The notes under the pieces: model-generated | What the model saw: only the letters and a program-made list of their open reading frames with translations | The model's database searches: none | What the model was told of the DNA's origin: nothing | Assembly: GCF_003672135.1 (NCBI RefSeq) | Contig: NC_039508.1 | Coordinates: 7,068,001 to 7,132,000 of the forward strand | Length of the DNA stretch: 64,000 nt | From: Ooceraea biroi | Taxonomy: Eukaryota; Arthropoda; Insecta; Hymenoptera; Formicidae | Direction of reading: 5' to 3' | Position numbers and translations under genes: made by a program | Shown here: in pieces, positions 22,701 through 33,767 of the stretch | Numbering within the stretch: position 1 is the first letter of the stretch | How the letters are laid out: each line of letters opens with the position of its first letter

Positions 22701-24459
22701 GCAAAAAAATACGTTCTTTATGCTTTATATTTTCCAAATATACCGAGCGCGCGAGGAACAAGCGCCAGCTAGTTTTTACATAAGAATAAAAGTCGTATTT
22801 ATCTTCTCACTTACGATCTACAATGTTCTTCACAGATTACGGTAAACGTTCTAATAGTGCCATCACATATCGTTAAACTGATGACGATCGATCCCAAACA
22901 CTGCAATGTCTTCTGTCTTAAAGCTATCCAGGACAAGCTCTCACTGATACTGAGTAGAAATTTGCGAGTCTTCTTCAGGAAAACTAGTTAGTTGACGCTC
23001 CACGTACTCCTTTCGTTTTGTCGCAACATATCCTCCATTTCATCATAGTGCATCGGAAGAAACTGTATTACATTTGCACTAAAATTAAAAATAAAATTTG
23101 AGCAGTATTCGCGATCTTATCGATTATAATTAAGGAAGGAATGTTGCGGCTTCTGAGATTCACGATAGCATTTCTATAGAGTTCTTTAACTACAGTTATT
23201 TTCAGATTGCCACATTATGAGCAGAGATTGGTGCCGAACTCTGAAAGACTCTCGTTCGCACGTTGGAAGAGAGGAAGGACCGGTGCAAACGTGTTCGGCG
23301 AAGGATCCAGCAACGTCGGCTTGTTCTCCGGCTGTCCGGCTGGATACGGTCTTCGTGGTACGCATTGTGGTACGTGATTCGTACGTTGCGTAAGGATCAG
23401 CAAGATAATGTAATAAAAACTGATAAATTTCCAGTTCCTTGTAACGTGGGCACTTATAGCGAGGATGGAATATCACATTGTAAAATATGTCCGCCTGGTA
23501 CATATCAACCCAACCATGGTGCCAGAGTTTGTCGTACGTGCACTAGTCCATTGACGAAGGGCTGTTACAATATGGCACGTATCTGATGATTAGTTGCACC
23601 TTTGTTGATTGAACAAATATTGCCCTGCTTTTATAGTCTATTTTATTTTATTTACTTTATAATTTTTTTGTAACAAATTGTTCTTTTACAGCTCTGGAAT
23701 TCTTTCTCAGCCATCACGGTAACTTTGGCAAGCCTTAGCGTGATGATATCGATATTCTTGCTATTACTGTGCACAATTTGCTGCATCAAAAAGAAACTCG
23801 GCATGAAGCAAGTGGCCAGTATCATATCGAAGGAAGGCATGTTTCAACAAGAGGTAGAATCGTGACTCAACGTTGCAATTTAAACAAAATGAAATGAAAA
23901 AGTACAATTGAGTTTTTCCTTTACAGAAACACATTGAGGAGAAACCATTAATTAAGGACGCGAGTGAGAATGATGATCAACAATGGGACAGTGAATACAG
24001 AGTTAAGAAAAAGAAGAGAAAGTTTTGTATTAATAAGAGACGCGGCCGAAGACAAAATGAAAGAAAAAGACATGAAAAGAATGTTCGTAAAATCGCAGAA
24101 TATAATAAATATTTTACTATTTTAATGAAATTTATGCAAGCGAGAGATTATACAATTATGATATATTATTACTTAAAATATGTGGATTACGTTTTAGGTA
24201 CACGAAGATGAGTGGGGATCACATCGTATAAAAGATGTGCCAATCGCTTGCCCGGATTCTTATCGATCCCATGAAGACTATAACATCCGTAAGTGTATTA
24301 TAGCATATAAAAGATATTATTTAAATTTGATCTCTTTTTTTTATCTCTTCCTTTTATATATTCTTATATTATAATCGTCATATAATTTGTCACATAGATT
24401 ATCCCAAGCAATCTTATCGCAAAGTGCCTTGGCTTCCAGAATGTGATTTTGACACATGA
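10626..24459 (+). CDS. Giant mucin-like type I membrane protein with Ig-like and GCC2/GCC3 cysteine modules
   Basis: Not assigned to a named gene. Exons: 10626-10710, 10899-20408, 20607-21791, 21887-22021, 22094-22231, 22351-22526, 22836-22986, 23196-23369, 23435-23578, 23711-23853, 23927-24001, 24198-24288 and 24398-24459. The sum is 12,069 nt, giving 4,022 aa, with phases agreeing at every junction. A signal peptide (MRTILFIAFYIAAYVARVAD) is followed by acidic-Tyr modules (about 1072-1126 and 2069-2113), a Thr/Ile/Glu-rich mucin region, two charged coiled coils (about 2390-2447 and 2740-2794), an Ig-like domain (about 3594-3684), a GCC2/GCC3 module (about 3852-3892), a TM helix (about 3901-3925) and a tail of about 97 aa. 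The third-exon end (donor in AATG|GTACTG) and the GTTAAG donor at 24002 are the weakest calls. Likely an epithelial or cuticle-facing surface protein (inference). Confidence 0.82.
10899..20408 (+). CDS. 9.5-kb giant exon encoding the mucin ectodomain
   Basis: A single uninterrupted frame of 3,170 codons. The first 950 or so residues are Asn/Ser/Lys/Tyr-rich with few cysteines. Then come the acidic-Tyr module, the Thr/Ile/Glu repeats, coiled coils, a basic segment with two isolated cysteines (RICLNV and KVCLLYF) and several dibasic sites, and an acidic end. The frame runs on to a TAA at 20426-20428, but a good donor (AAA|GTAAGA at 20409) joins in phase to the next exon. Two transcript ends are therefore possible. 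Confidence 0.88.
14028..14190 (+). other. Acidic tyrosine-rich module 1 (protein feature)
   Basis: About 55 residues dense in Tyr, Glu and Asp (for example YEDYEYEDHE), ending in TFWYDYTTEK just before the mucin repeats. Tyr flanked by acidic residues in a secreted protein is the usual context for tyrosine sulfation (known rule; not shown here). Confidence 0.75.
14200..17000 (+). repeat. Thr/Ile/Glu mucin domain (protein feature)
   Basis: About 930 residues dominated by Thr with Ile, Glu, Pro and Ala, in motifs such as TTIKIPTTTEILTTEI. O-glycosylation is expected from the Thr density. The composition is unusual for a mucin: isoleucine is very common and Pro/Ser modest. The reverse strand is also open for 402 codons here only because the repeat codons avoid stops. 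Confidence 0.85.
15380..15900 (+). repeat. Coding minisatellite, units of 111-129 bp
   Basis: The string ACAACTATTAAAATTCC recurs starting at about 15380, 15509, 15632, 15743 and 15866. Spacings are 129, 123, 111 and 123 bp, all multiples of three (37-43 codons). Units are near-identical at the DNA level, pointing to recent expansion by slippage or unequal exchange while keeping the frame. Confidence 0.85.
17018..17150 (+). other. Acidic tyrosine-rich module 2 (protein feature)
   Basis: A second Tyr/Glu-dense module (for example YKEYEEYEEYDTE, then MWYDYEEYK) directly follows the mucin repeats. It mirrors module 1, including the WYDY core. The pair brackets the glycosylated region. Confidence 0.75.
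17981..18154 (+). other. Predicted coiled coil 1 (protein feature)
   Basis: About 58 residues of Glu/Lys/Arg with leucines in heptad-like spacing (LLQRLDDLKQHEKEVAEREE). A long charged helix is unusual inside a mucin ectodomain and suggests self-association. Confidence 0.75.
19031..19195 (+). other. Predicted coiled coil 2 (protein feature)
   Basis: About 55 residues, ESLEEELRKKERKLEERE and onward, similar in character to coiled coil 1 and about 350 residues downstream of it. Followed again by Thr-rich sequence. Confidence 0.75.
20427..20432 (+). terminator. Candidate internal poly(A) signal overlapping the intron-2 stop
   Basis: AATAAA overlaps the last two bases of the TAA that ends the giant frame when the donor at 20409 is not used. 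Long U-rich DNA follows (20433-20530). Use of this site would give a secreted protein without Ig domain or TM helix. Confidence 0.45.
20607..21791 (+). CDS. Third exon of the mucin gene (Lys/Asn-rich, Cys-containing)
   Basis: Acceptor TTGTAG at 20601-20606; phase 1 fits the upstream donor. It encodes about 395 residues rich in Lys, Asn and His with scattered cysteines, including a cluster (CLNCICDIV). MWPTEKSTTYH and EVTEPLDTLTT echo MWTAENVTEPLLL of the giant exon, so the two may share an old duplicated segment. The frame stays open to 21856. The donor at 21792 (AATG|GTACTG) was chosen because it is the phase-1 site that gives an intron of normal size (95 bp) and joins to the Ig-like exon. 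Confidence 0.7.
21887..22231 (+). other. Ig-like domain, two exons of the mucin gene
   Basis: Exons 21887-22021 and 22094-22231. The pattern is that of an Ig fold: NLNLPC, then W (ITWL and SWKR), then LELQNVNAKDTGNYTC, the signature D-x-G-x-Y-x-C of strand F. The 72-nt intron between them is open and a multiple of three. Confidence 0.82.
22550..22785. mobile_element. Interspersed-repeat remnant in mucin-gene intron
   Basis: Within the intron 22527-22835. The stretch from AATAAAAAGGTAAAG to GCGCCAGCTAGT resembles, from memory, common short insect repeats with the phrase 'AAACTACTAAACCGATTTGA'. It ends CTAG followed by T, as a Helitron would, but a matching 5' TC terminus is not clear. Class uncertain. 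Confidence 0.4.
23351..23566 (+). other. GCC2/GCC3 (ephrin-receptor-like) cysteine module of the mucin gene
   Basis: Split over exons 23196-23369 and 23435-23578. Cysteine spacing CNVGTYSEDG...CKICPPGTYQPN...CRTC matches the ephrin-receptor-like GCC2/GCC3 family, preceded by CPAGYGLRGTHC. It lies just outside the membrane helix. Confidence 0.8.
23713..23790 (+). other. Transmembrane helix of the mucin gene
   Basis: ITVTLASLSVMISIFLLLLC, then TICCIKKK: about 25 hydrophobic residues followed by a stop-transfer basic cluster. The membrane-edge cysteines could be palmitoylated. The acceptor at 23709-23710, not the nearer one at 23690-23691, keeps this frame; the other hits a stop. Confidence 0.85.
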
Positions 24460-25206
24460 TGAATCGCGATGCGTGTAAGGAAAAACGTTACGAGGAATGC
24501 CAAAGAGCAATTACACGTGTAATTTAGATGTATGTAAGAGAGAAGTTTGTATAAATATTTTAGACTTAACTTCGAATTTTAAGAATGTGTAAACTTTTTC
24601 AAAACACATTTAACACACAATTATTCCTATTAAATAGGAATTATTATTAAATTATTTTATATTAATGTTAAATATCTATTGTATTAAAGAGGGTATATGT
24701 TATAAATAAATGTTACATATACTCGATACCTATATGTAAAGAACTACATGTACATACGTCATCAATATTCTGAATCGGGTTTCTCATATTATTCTACTCT
24801 CATTTTTCACATTTTATTTATGAATTAACTCAAATGTGATTTAGTAAATTCAAATTTACATCTCACAAAGCTACAATATGGTGCGATCCACGTCACGAGC
24901 ACAGAAGTCATATTTACAACAAAATTGACATGACACTTCAACTACAGGTTCAAATCTGGTAAAGCTGTGTTGAAATGTTAATAAATCACCTTTATTATAA
25001 ACACATACAGCTTCTAATAACGATTATCGCATAGTCGAATGATGCTCGCAGCATTGGTACACTAAACTATAGCATCACAACATATCTGCGACAATTAATC
25101 TAAAAATGATATAATTATTAGCAATGTGTCCATGTATCTTGCGTGCAATCTCGAATCATTTCTAACAGTTTTGCAAAGACTACCAGGCCAGAAACGTACT
25201 AGAAAT
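24460..25206. other. Convergent intergenic region, mucin gene and COX7C
   Basis: 747 bp between two stop codons on opposite strands. AT-rich. An AATAAA at about 24708 could end the mucin transcript. No gene seen. Confidence 0.5.
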
Positions 25207-25520
25207 TTATTTCTTTAAATGATGACGGACCATCAAGAAGGGAATGGAGAATCCACTTCCGCAGAAGACCATGAATAGAGCTAGCAGTCTGTGTCTATTT
25301 TGTGTGCTAAATGGGAAGTTCTGTAAAGAAGAAAATAACAATTAGACGATAAGACGGTAGAACTCGAGTACCTTGATCGAGATGTTATGCAATCCAACGA
25401 ACTGTCACTTACGTATCCAGGCATGCCATCGTAAGGATCGTGATGATCGCTCCTGCGAATCGAGCTCGTCGTAAATCTCCTCACCGCTTGGCGACTGAAC
25501 ATACTTGCCGGATTAACCAT
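25207..25520 (-). CDS. COX7C: Cytochrome c oxidase subunit 7C, mitochondrial
   Basis: A nuclear-encoded single-helix subunit of complex IV in the inner mitochondrial membrane. Exons: 25520-25413 and 25320-25207, GT-AG, 73 aa. The N-terminus is a typical mitochondrial presequence (FSRQAVRRFTTSSIRR), followed by a mature part with a GYNFPF motif at the exon junction, the membrane helix (LLALFMVFCGSGFSIPFLMV) and the family-ending RHHLKK. Slightly longer than vertebrate COX7C (about 63 aa). The start could be the first Met (25520, AAAATGG context) or the second (25502, MFSRQ), both giving a usable presequence; a further upstream in-frame ATG is unlikely. The stop codon overlaps an AATAAA on the minus strand. 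A YY1-type motif lies just upstream. Confidence 0.93.
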
Positions 25521-25578
25521 TTTTATTGACAAAAATACGCGACACCGTATTCTACGTTTCACGCAACTCTCTCGATAT

Positions 25579-25589
25579 AAAATGGCGGC
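25579..25589 (+). promoter_or_regulatory. YY1/Pho-type motif in COX7C leader or promoter
   Basis: AAAATGGCGGC fits the YY1 consensus AANATGGCGGC exactly, 59 bp upstream of the COX7C start. Such motifs are common near start sites of nuclear genes for mitochondrial proteins (known association). Confidence 0.5.
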
Positions 25590-25619
25590 CCGTCGTCTGC
25601 TCGGTCAGGTTAGCCAACC

Positions 25620-26164
25620 TAGAGAAAGCACATCAATGTTAAACGCGCCACTATTTTGTCCAATTAAATAATACTTTTTTTAAACAATTTAACAAAGAAG
25701 TATTGTAATCAGCGTTTAACATTTAATTTAAAAACTGGAAATATAAATGAATTTTAATGTGAAAAGGTTTAGAAAACTTAAAGTTAAAAAATTCCTAAAG
25801 ACCTTGATAGGGAATAATAATAATGAAATTTTCTAATGCGTAGTAACAAGTTAACAACTTTTGTGATTAATAATGTGAGTAATATGTAATTAATATTGTT
25901 TGGAAATAGTTTAACAGTGATTTCAACAAAAATCGCACGATTTTTATGTATTAAATTATCTCTGTATTTGCTGGTTCTTTTTATGGTTATGTGTATGATA
26001 TAAACACGTGGTATGTAGTGTTGCGCATGTGCAATATTTTATTTTACATCATGGAGATGTGATAAGTCCAAAAATTGATAATATATAATTAATGACAGTT
26101 ATAAAAATTATTTACAAATGCGATTAAAAGTAATAATGTTTTGTCATATTATAGCAATGTAATA

Positions 26165-26195
<31 letters not shown>

Positions 26196-27300
26196 TATCT
26201 TATTAATTGATTTCTGTTCCAATTTCAACGAAAATTTATGAATTATATAATATTAATAATATCAAATTATATAAATTTAATACTATATACCTATTTTGTA
26301 TTACTATTCGCACAAGGTTTTTATTAAATATTTTATTTTCACAATTTACATACATTCATCTTCCTTTCAAAACAAATCAATTTTGGAAACGAAAAAACGG
26401 CAGGAATTAAGTTTACCACCTAAAATTAAGATATCGTTAATCTTTTTAATCTTTTTAAAAGCAAAGTAAGATAATGGGTAGGAGAGAATACAATAAAATG
26501 CATTATATAAGTGGTTAAGTATGATATTTTTGTCTGTAGAAAGAATACATAGTGTATTTTAGATTTTTCAATTTCCGAAAAAAGTATTTCAAAAAATCTC
26601 AATTTGTTATTATCTAGCAATATTTATATAAATTTGCAACAGGCAGGTTTCTTTTTTCTTAAACAATATGAATAATTAATCTATTAATACATTTTTTTAT
26701 TTATCACATTACCAATACATCATTAATTAACATATAATATTTTTTACATATGTGTTTACATATATACTTATTTAAGAAAACAATTTTTTATTGATTTTTA
26801 ATGTTACATTTATATAATCGCATGCAGTTTCTTGCGTATACATAAATTTTGTTCTAGTTCACATATATAAATTACATATATTGTTCCTTAATTTATTGTA
26901 AAATCCTAAAACATTTTTGACAGTTCAATTTTGCTTATTTTGCTACATTCTGTTTATGAGAATATCGAATAAAAACTGAACCTAATTAATCGTCACTTCA
27001 AATACAAATGTGTGTCGTATACATAACATGAGCATCGAAAATGTTCGAATAAATAACAGCTAATTAACGCATAATAAAGTTCGATTTAATTAATTAATTT
27101 AGTTGATCCCATGGTTATCGTAGTATCGCAGAATAATTTATCGAACAACGGCATCATGTTATCGTGAAACAATTCAACGTATATGTATATATCCTTTTGT
27201 TCTTTGCTTTTGTGAAATTACAATGCCTTTAATTACCAACTATAGCGAATTGTCTTCGTTAATCATTTGAAATTGAGTACGCGCATAAACGATACGCATT
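25620..27300. other. AT-rich gene-free DNA
   Basis: Strongly AT-rich with an (AT)n run at 26173-26198 and poly-T tracts. No coding region, RNA gene or clear transposon seen on either strand. Confidence 0.5.
26173..26198. repeat. (AT)n microsatellite
   Basis: Thirteen AT dinucleotides following an A-run. Confidence 0.95.
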
Positions 27301-27358
27301 ACACACGCACGCACGCACGCGCGTATGCAATCAGTCGAACGACGAATTTAACGCACTC

Positions 27359-27589
27359 ACACACCTGAAACTTTGCTCACCTTTATTTTCTCACAATAAG
27401 AGAGCGCAGAGGCCAGGTAAAAAAAGCAAATTTCAGGCGTAAGAGTACTGTTAAGCGACACCGGACTCCACGACTGTAAAGTGCAGAGAAGTTCTCTCTA
27501 GAGAAGCGCAGCGTTGGCTGTTCTCGAAGGGCACAGGAATAATCTCGCGATGATACGACGCCACAAACACACCTGAAACTTTGCTCACC
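27359..27589. repeat. 23-bp direct repeat, 208 bp apart
   Basis: ACACACCTGAAACTTTGCTC followed by ACC occurs identically at 27359-27381 and 27567-27589. On the minus strand each copy begins GGTGAGCAAAG, which resembles a splice donor. Surrounding DNA is GC-richer than the preceding 2 kb. Confidence 0.75.
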
Positions 27590-27599
27590 CAACAATATA

Positions 27600-30500
27600 A
27601 GTACGGGCCGAGCAAAGAGTCAGGCCCGCCTGTAACGCCCGGCATATCTTCTTCCTCCTTCAGTTTTCTTCAGCCTGCTAATCGACGTTAAATGCAGCGA
27701 GGAGTCACGTGAGCCACGCGAATAAAACGGAGCAAATGCTTTTGTTCCTCGTCCAGATAAATGGCTGGAACATGCGAGAGTAACGATACTAGATTTTGCT
27801 TCACGCTTCCGTACTTTAAAACAAAAGCTTTTGCTACCGCATTCTGCTGAGAGTGGGTTTCGCTTTCACTGGTTTCACTCTCATGCGTGTGACACAATAA
27901 TCCGTACGTATCTGTACCATCACTTTTCAGAATAAAATTTAAATATTTTACAACGATTTCACATTACAGTTTTATTATCTCGGAGATGTATATTGTTAAA
28001 CTACGTGTATCCCACATTTTCCCCTCGTGTGTAAGCATGACTCACCGGATCTGGAACAAAAAGAGAACCACACATTAGACGTGAAGCGCAGCGAGGAGAA
28101 AGTAACGTTACAACTGCAGTTTTCAAATTAACATTATAGAAAATATTTGCGTGTGTGGAAAATAATCAAGCGTAATATTCACATTAGAATATTATTTAAT
28201 GCAACAATTATTAGCAGCTTTAATCGCTACGTTAATTCAGCATTTAGTTTAAACATGTTTTTTTAGTTACACGAAATACTTGCTAATTAGCACTCAATTA
28301 AAACTCGCGTCGCTTTATCGTGCGAGGTGCAGCGTCACTCCGCAAAACGCGATTATGAAATGTCCCGCCGTCGCGCTTGCCTATTTCTCTCCTTGTTTTT
28401 TTGTATAAAAAAACCGACAATAATAAAAGTACTGATTTATGTTAAAACATTGCTAAATGTAACAGCTATTATGTGACGCTCCTCAATTTGCGGCGGTGTT
28501 TATTCATCGCAGCGCTTAATTCAACGCTCATTTAAGCATTTTGTTGGGAGCTGCTGCATGATGCACGCTGACCCAACGGAGCCCAATTAAAATTCGTGTC
28601 GCTTCAGCGTCTCTGTGTAAAACGCGATTTATGAAATCCCGCTCATCACCCTCGCCGCTCCTCCTCCCTTTTTGTCCCCGAACTTTTCCGTATGCGTGGC
28701 GCGCGGGGCGGGTTTGGTACGAGAGGAGCAGCGTGCGGGCGTTTTGACGTCGCTCCTGATGCTCGTGAAAGCGCCCTTTCTTCGAAGCACACGGTGCGCG
28801 CGATCGTGCGATGACTCGTACGATAGCGAGAATTCTCGGAGAAGGAGGATGAAGAGGAGGAGCAGAGCGGAACAAAGTACAACGAGCTAGCTCGCCCCTG
28901 AGGAGGAGGATAGAGTGTGCTTTCATTTGGCGTGCATGCACGCGTACGCACGCACGCAGAGAGAAAGAAAGAAAGAGCGAGAGAGAGAGAGAGAGAGAGA
29001 AAGAGGAAAGGAGAAGTGATCATCAGTGCTGTCGTGGAATGCGAGCGAGGAGAGATAGGAGATTACGTCAGGCTCCGGCTCCATTTAAATGCCCGGCATT
29101 GCTGAAATTGGTCCGAGGTGACCCCTGACTTTGGGACTCGTTTCGTTTCTTTGTCCGAGCCGCGTCCCTCCTCACGAGAGATGAGGGGCGCGTGAATATC
29201 CGTTGGTATAAAGGGACGGTCACGAACCGGTGACGAGAACACGGGAAGAAAGTCGCGGAGAGAACCGGCCGAAGAGATGGCACGTGAAAATTTGGATTCC
29301 TGCTTCAAACGTGCACAGCCGATCGAACGACTTCTGGAAGAGAGATGTACATGCGCGTCAATTAATGTCAAGAAAAATAAAGATGTTTTAATCGGTGGTG
29401 CTTGTGAAAGGAATTTTCACGACTCCTCCAGTCCCGCTTCTCGTGCAATAACGCGGCGCCGCTGTCAGATTCCGTGATGCTGACTCGCACACTGCGGTTC
29501 CTCCTCACGGCAACTTTCGGGAAGGAGGCTTGCATTAATCATGCAAGTCGGGAACTACTTGTATACGATTCGGGTGGGCAAACAACGTCGGCTTGAGGCT
29601 GAATACGCTAATGCCGTGTACGTACGCCGTACACAACGCCGACGAATTAATATTCTTTTGCCGTGCACGAGTCGCCTCGGCCGCTCTCTGAACCGTTTGT
29701 TATTCCGGCTGCCTCACAAAATCCTCTCCGGCCTATGATATTCGGCGTTGCCTACCTACGTATACCTGTGCACATGCACCGCGGCCGACCGTTACTTTCC
29801 GTTTAGATATGCAGCTCGGAATAGATAAACAGACGAACTGCCAGAATAGCGGAAGACACGGCGCTATTTTAATTCCCAGACACTTCCGCCGCGGTAAAAG
29901 GAATGATTGTTTGCGCAGACAACACGGTATGTGCAAGATGAGTCAGCGTTGCACTTTAATGTCATCTTTCACTCATGTATGAGTGACGCGTGAATTTCCG
30001 CATGTTGATCACATTTATCAAGATATTGCATGAGAATCAAATAAAATATTATTTGTATAATATGTATTATTGTAAAAAACAGAATTTTTACTTTATCACG
30101 GGTACGTGCTCGAAATAAACTGGGCAATCTAAGCGTGAACTTGCAATTACCGTCGCGCGGGATTGGGAAAAAATCTATTCGAAGGTTCTTCTCTGTCGCT
30201 TTTCAACGAAATGTTTCACGAAAGTATCGCATGTACCTGAAAAGTTATCGAGCCCCGCTTTTCACAATATTTCGCGCATACATGCGCGCATCGAATCTCG
30301 GAAGAGTGGTCACCAAAAGAAATCGTCGTCTATCAAGAAATATAAACCCGATAAAAGTGCCGCACAAAGGACACACGCCGGAAATTCTTTGAGAAACGCT
30401 GCGTCGGTGTGTCTTCGTCGTCTCTTCTGCCTGGCGAAATCGCTATCGAATTTCCTAACGTGACTCGGCTCGTTCTCGATCCTTCGCTTTTCAACCGTGA

Positions 30501-32600
30501 TCGATCGATTCTCCGCGAGGTTTAACGGACGTAGCGCAAACAAGGTGGTTTCTCATCTCTTCCCGAGACAGTAACAACGATACTCGTCGCGACGAGTAAT
30601 CCTGTCGAGGAATATGAGATTTATTTTTAGAAGCAAACGTCTGGCATAAAATATTATCTCCCATTTTAAGTGCATCTTGATATTCAAATCATAAATTATA
30701 GAGTAATGATTAATAATAGAATAAATTAAATTATTTTATCGCAAGTATAGTAATTATTTTTAAATATAGTTAAATAATTCGTAATATCTCCTATTTTAAT
30801 AATAAATTGATAAATCAAAAATCAATCTAATTCAAAATCAATTTTAGACATACCGCTATGCTCATTATACCGAAAACGGTTTCGACAATTGCTATTGTTA
30901 CCCCTCAAAAGTATAGTTCTCAAGTACGCCTAGTTTGCGTAGGTGTGAGATAGATGAGAGCGATGACCGAAAAGCGAAACAGCCGAAAAAACGCTTATGA
31001 ACGGGTTTGATGGAGCATTTATCCCGGCTACGAGACCCCTACGTGGGTGATCGATCGACCGTCGTTTGGCGGCAGCAGCGATATTTTGCGAAATATTTTC
31101 GAGACACCATTTTCCAGTTCGCTACGTTACATTTTACACGCGCGTAGCTGAATTTATATCGTATATTTGGCAAAACAATTGCTTTGCCGCGCCAACGAGA
31201 TTATTTCGCCGTCGATTTATTTAATTTGCGATGGGCTTCATCAATATCCGAAGATTGCCTTTTGATTATTGTTGTACTTCCATTATTTGCAAATTCGCAT
31301 TACTATATTCTGTGCCACAAATATTTTAAGTTATGAAACTCGGGTTTATGCAGGATGCCACAAAATCGCAAAATGCCAATAATAAATTGATATTTCCCCG
31401 TGAATATGGAATACATTGTTTCTTAAATAAATATCGCTAATAATACAAAGATGTTGAATCTTGAAAATGGAGAAACTGCCGTAAAAGCGACTTCAAAACC
31501 GCCAACGGATTCGTTCCTAAAGTATCGCGCGGCAGTTTTGGGACATTCTGTACACAGATAGTTAATGTGCATCGGAAATAGCTGTCGGTAGTTTATATAA
31601 CAGTATAATGATGCACGTTTCGCTAGCAAAAGCAGAGTTAAACTACTCGGAGATCGTTCGTCCATAAAAAGGAACGAGGAAAGGAGAGGCTGAAACTGAG
31701 ACGTGAGCGCAAAAAGGGCGTGCCGGCGTTTGACAGGAAGTTGACCCAACGTCCGGTTCTAATGTATTTCCGGCCGGTCACAGCTATCAAATCGCACGAG
31801 TCTGCGGTTTCGACGCTCCATTTCTTTCGTGCCCTTTTTCCGTTATAATCGTCATCCTCGCTTTCCGACCGTGTTCCAGTCAACAGTATACAAAGCGTCG
31901 CTGAAAGCTTCATCATGATCATTAATGTATCCACGCTTTTATATTGCGCAATATTGCGAGGTTCAAAATCTTTGTCATGTAGAATAAACTATGCAGTTGC
32001 AATAGCGGTTAAGTACTATTATTATGTTATGTATTAAAAATGATTCATAAATGTGGAATATGAAAGCTCTTTCATCATCAATAATTATTAGTAATCATTT
32101 TTTTAAATATTCGAGAAAAAATTCATCAATTAAAAACGAACGAATAATATGAACAAGAATACAGTTATTAAAATATCTGTAATCTATCTTAAAAAAGTAA
32201 AAAATTTAGAAAATCAACATAATTATAGAATCGCTACATAAAACATTATCAACGGAAAAGTTAAAAAGTTATATTAGAAGCTTGTAGATTGAAATAATCG
32301 ATTATTGATTTGTCGTAATCGTAAATGCCGATAGAAATTAAGCAATAAATCATACTGTACGTAATAAAATGAGGACAAGTCTATAAAGACTTTGACCTAA
32401 ATGCTTTTTCCTCCAAATGCGTTGTAGTCATGCTACAATCATTTGCAATCTTGAGAGCTCATAAAACAAAAAGGAGCGGTATTGCGGTTAAAGTCGACCC
32501 TGCTCGCGAAAAAAGATCCGTTAACGAATCGATTGAAATGGAAATCGATTGAACAAGCATTCGGTACTAGTTATATTACTTGGTTTGCTTTTCTCTTTCT
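27600..32600. other. Gene-poor DNA with CpG-rich blocks
   Basis: AT-rich parts alternate with CpG-rich blocks (about 28500-29500 and 30150-30600). Purine-rich tract and (GA)n at 28957-29020. Short open frames occur on several strands at once in the CpG-rich blocks, with low-complexity products, so none is called. No RNA gene recognised. Confidence 0.45.
28979..29000. repeat. (GA)n microsatellite in a purine tract
   Basis: Eleven GA units within a wholly purine-biased tract of about 60 bp. Confidence 0.9.
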
Positions 32601-33728
32601 CAATTCTTCCTTCTTTCTTTCTCTTTTTTTTCTCTCTCGTCTGACGTGATTCTCTTTTAATGCAGTTTTGCGGGACCGCGCTCGCATTCACGAAATCTGG
32701 AAAACAAACGAGAGAGAGAGAGAGGAGAAGAAAGAAAGAAAGACGGAGGAATCGAACGAAGAGGATGAGGTATAATTGTATTGTAATTGCATCTCCCTCA
32801 AACTACGTGTGCCGGCAGGGAGGAAGGGAGAACGGAGAGAGAGAAGTGCAGCCGTGTGTCGGAGTTGAGTCGAGTCACGGTTGACCCGATTTTTTCCTCG
32901 GCTCCGACGGGAGTACCCGCCGGGTTTCGAACTGAAACTAATACCCGCGATGGCAGCGGCAGTGGGGAAAGAAAAGAGAGGAAGCGAGAGAGAGAGCAGC
33001 ACGACGGCAGAGGGCAATGGATCTAAAGTGGCGGTCGTCGTGGTGCAGAAAGAAGAGAAGGTTCAGTTACTCAGCGAGAGGAAGAAGAAAAGAGAAAGAT
33101 CCGTAGACGAAGGCGATGCGCGGGAGGATAAAGCCACGCGGACTCATCCACAGGGTGTCCCGCGTAATTGCGACCGTGTCTTCAGCTCGAATTATCCTCC
33201 GGGGTTTGTTACTGCCGAAATCCTTCATCCACTTTTACCGTTCTAAACGGCGTTTCTTTGAGTTTAACTTCGGTGATTCTTTCATTATTTCAGAATCAAT
33301 ATTTTCTCAATCAGAATGCGAAGGGGTGATTATTACCGGGAAAATTATTAAAAATTATTTTCTAAAATGATTTTTATTATTATATTAAAAAAATGATTTA
33401 TCCTGTCGTTTATCCCGAATGATCTCGCTCGGCGGATCTCACGAGGTCGCCCAAGAGCGACAGTCAAAATTGCAGCGCTGCGAGAGCGTGTTGTAACTCT
33501 TATAATCCCCGGTTACGAGCCACTTCTTTCTCCCTATTGTCGCGCTTCGTGCTCCGAAAATTCCTATAAAGAAAGGGATTAGCGAGGAAATCCGGCGGCG
33601 TCGACGACAGTACCTCTCGCGACGTAACGTGCGCGCGCTTCGCACATGTGCACTGTGAAACGACTCTTTGTAATCCGCGACGAGACAAGCACCGATCGAT
33701 AAGCGCGTTATATGCATTAGGAGGCCGC

Positions 33729-33767
<39 letters not shown>

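Noticed and set aside
23263..23586. 107-codon plus-strand frame (MEERKDRCKRV...)
   Set aside because: Its first half is an off-frame reading of the exon at 23196-23369 and it reads through the intron; only its second half coincides with the true GCC2/GCC3 exon.
24945..24965. B-box-like GGTTCAAATCT
   Set aside because: No A box at the right distance and no tRNA fold.
32881..33246. Frame with an ATG at 32950 (MAAAVGKEKRG...)
   Set aside because: Lys/Glu/Arg/Ser low complexity from GA-rich DNA; no domain and no convincing splice donor. Could be leader sequence, but not supportable as coding.
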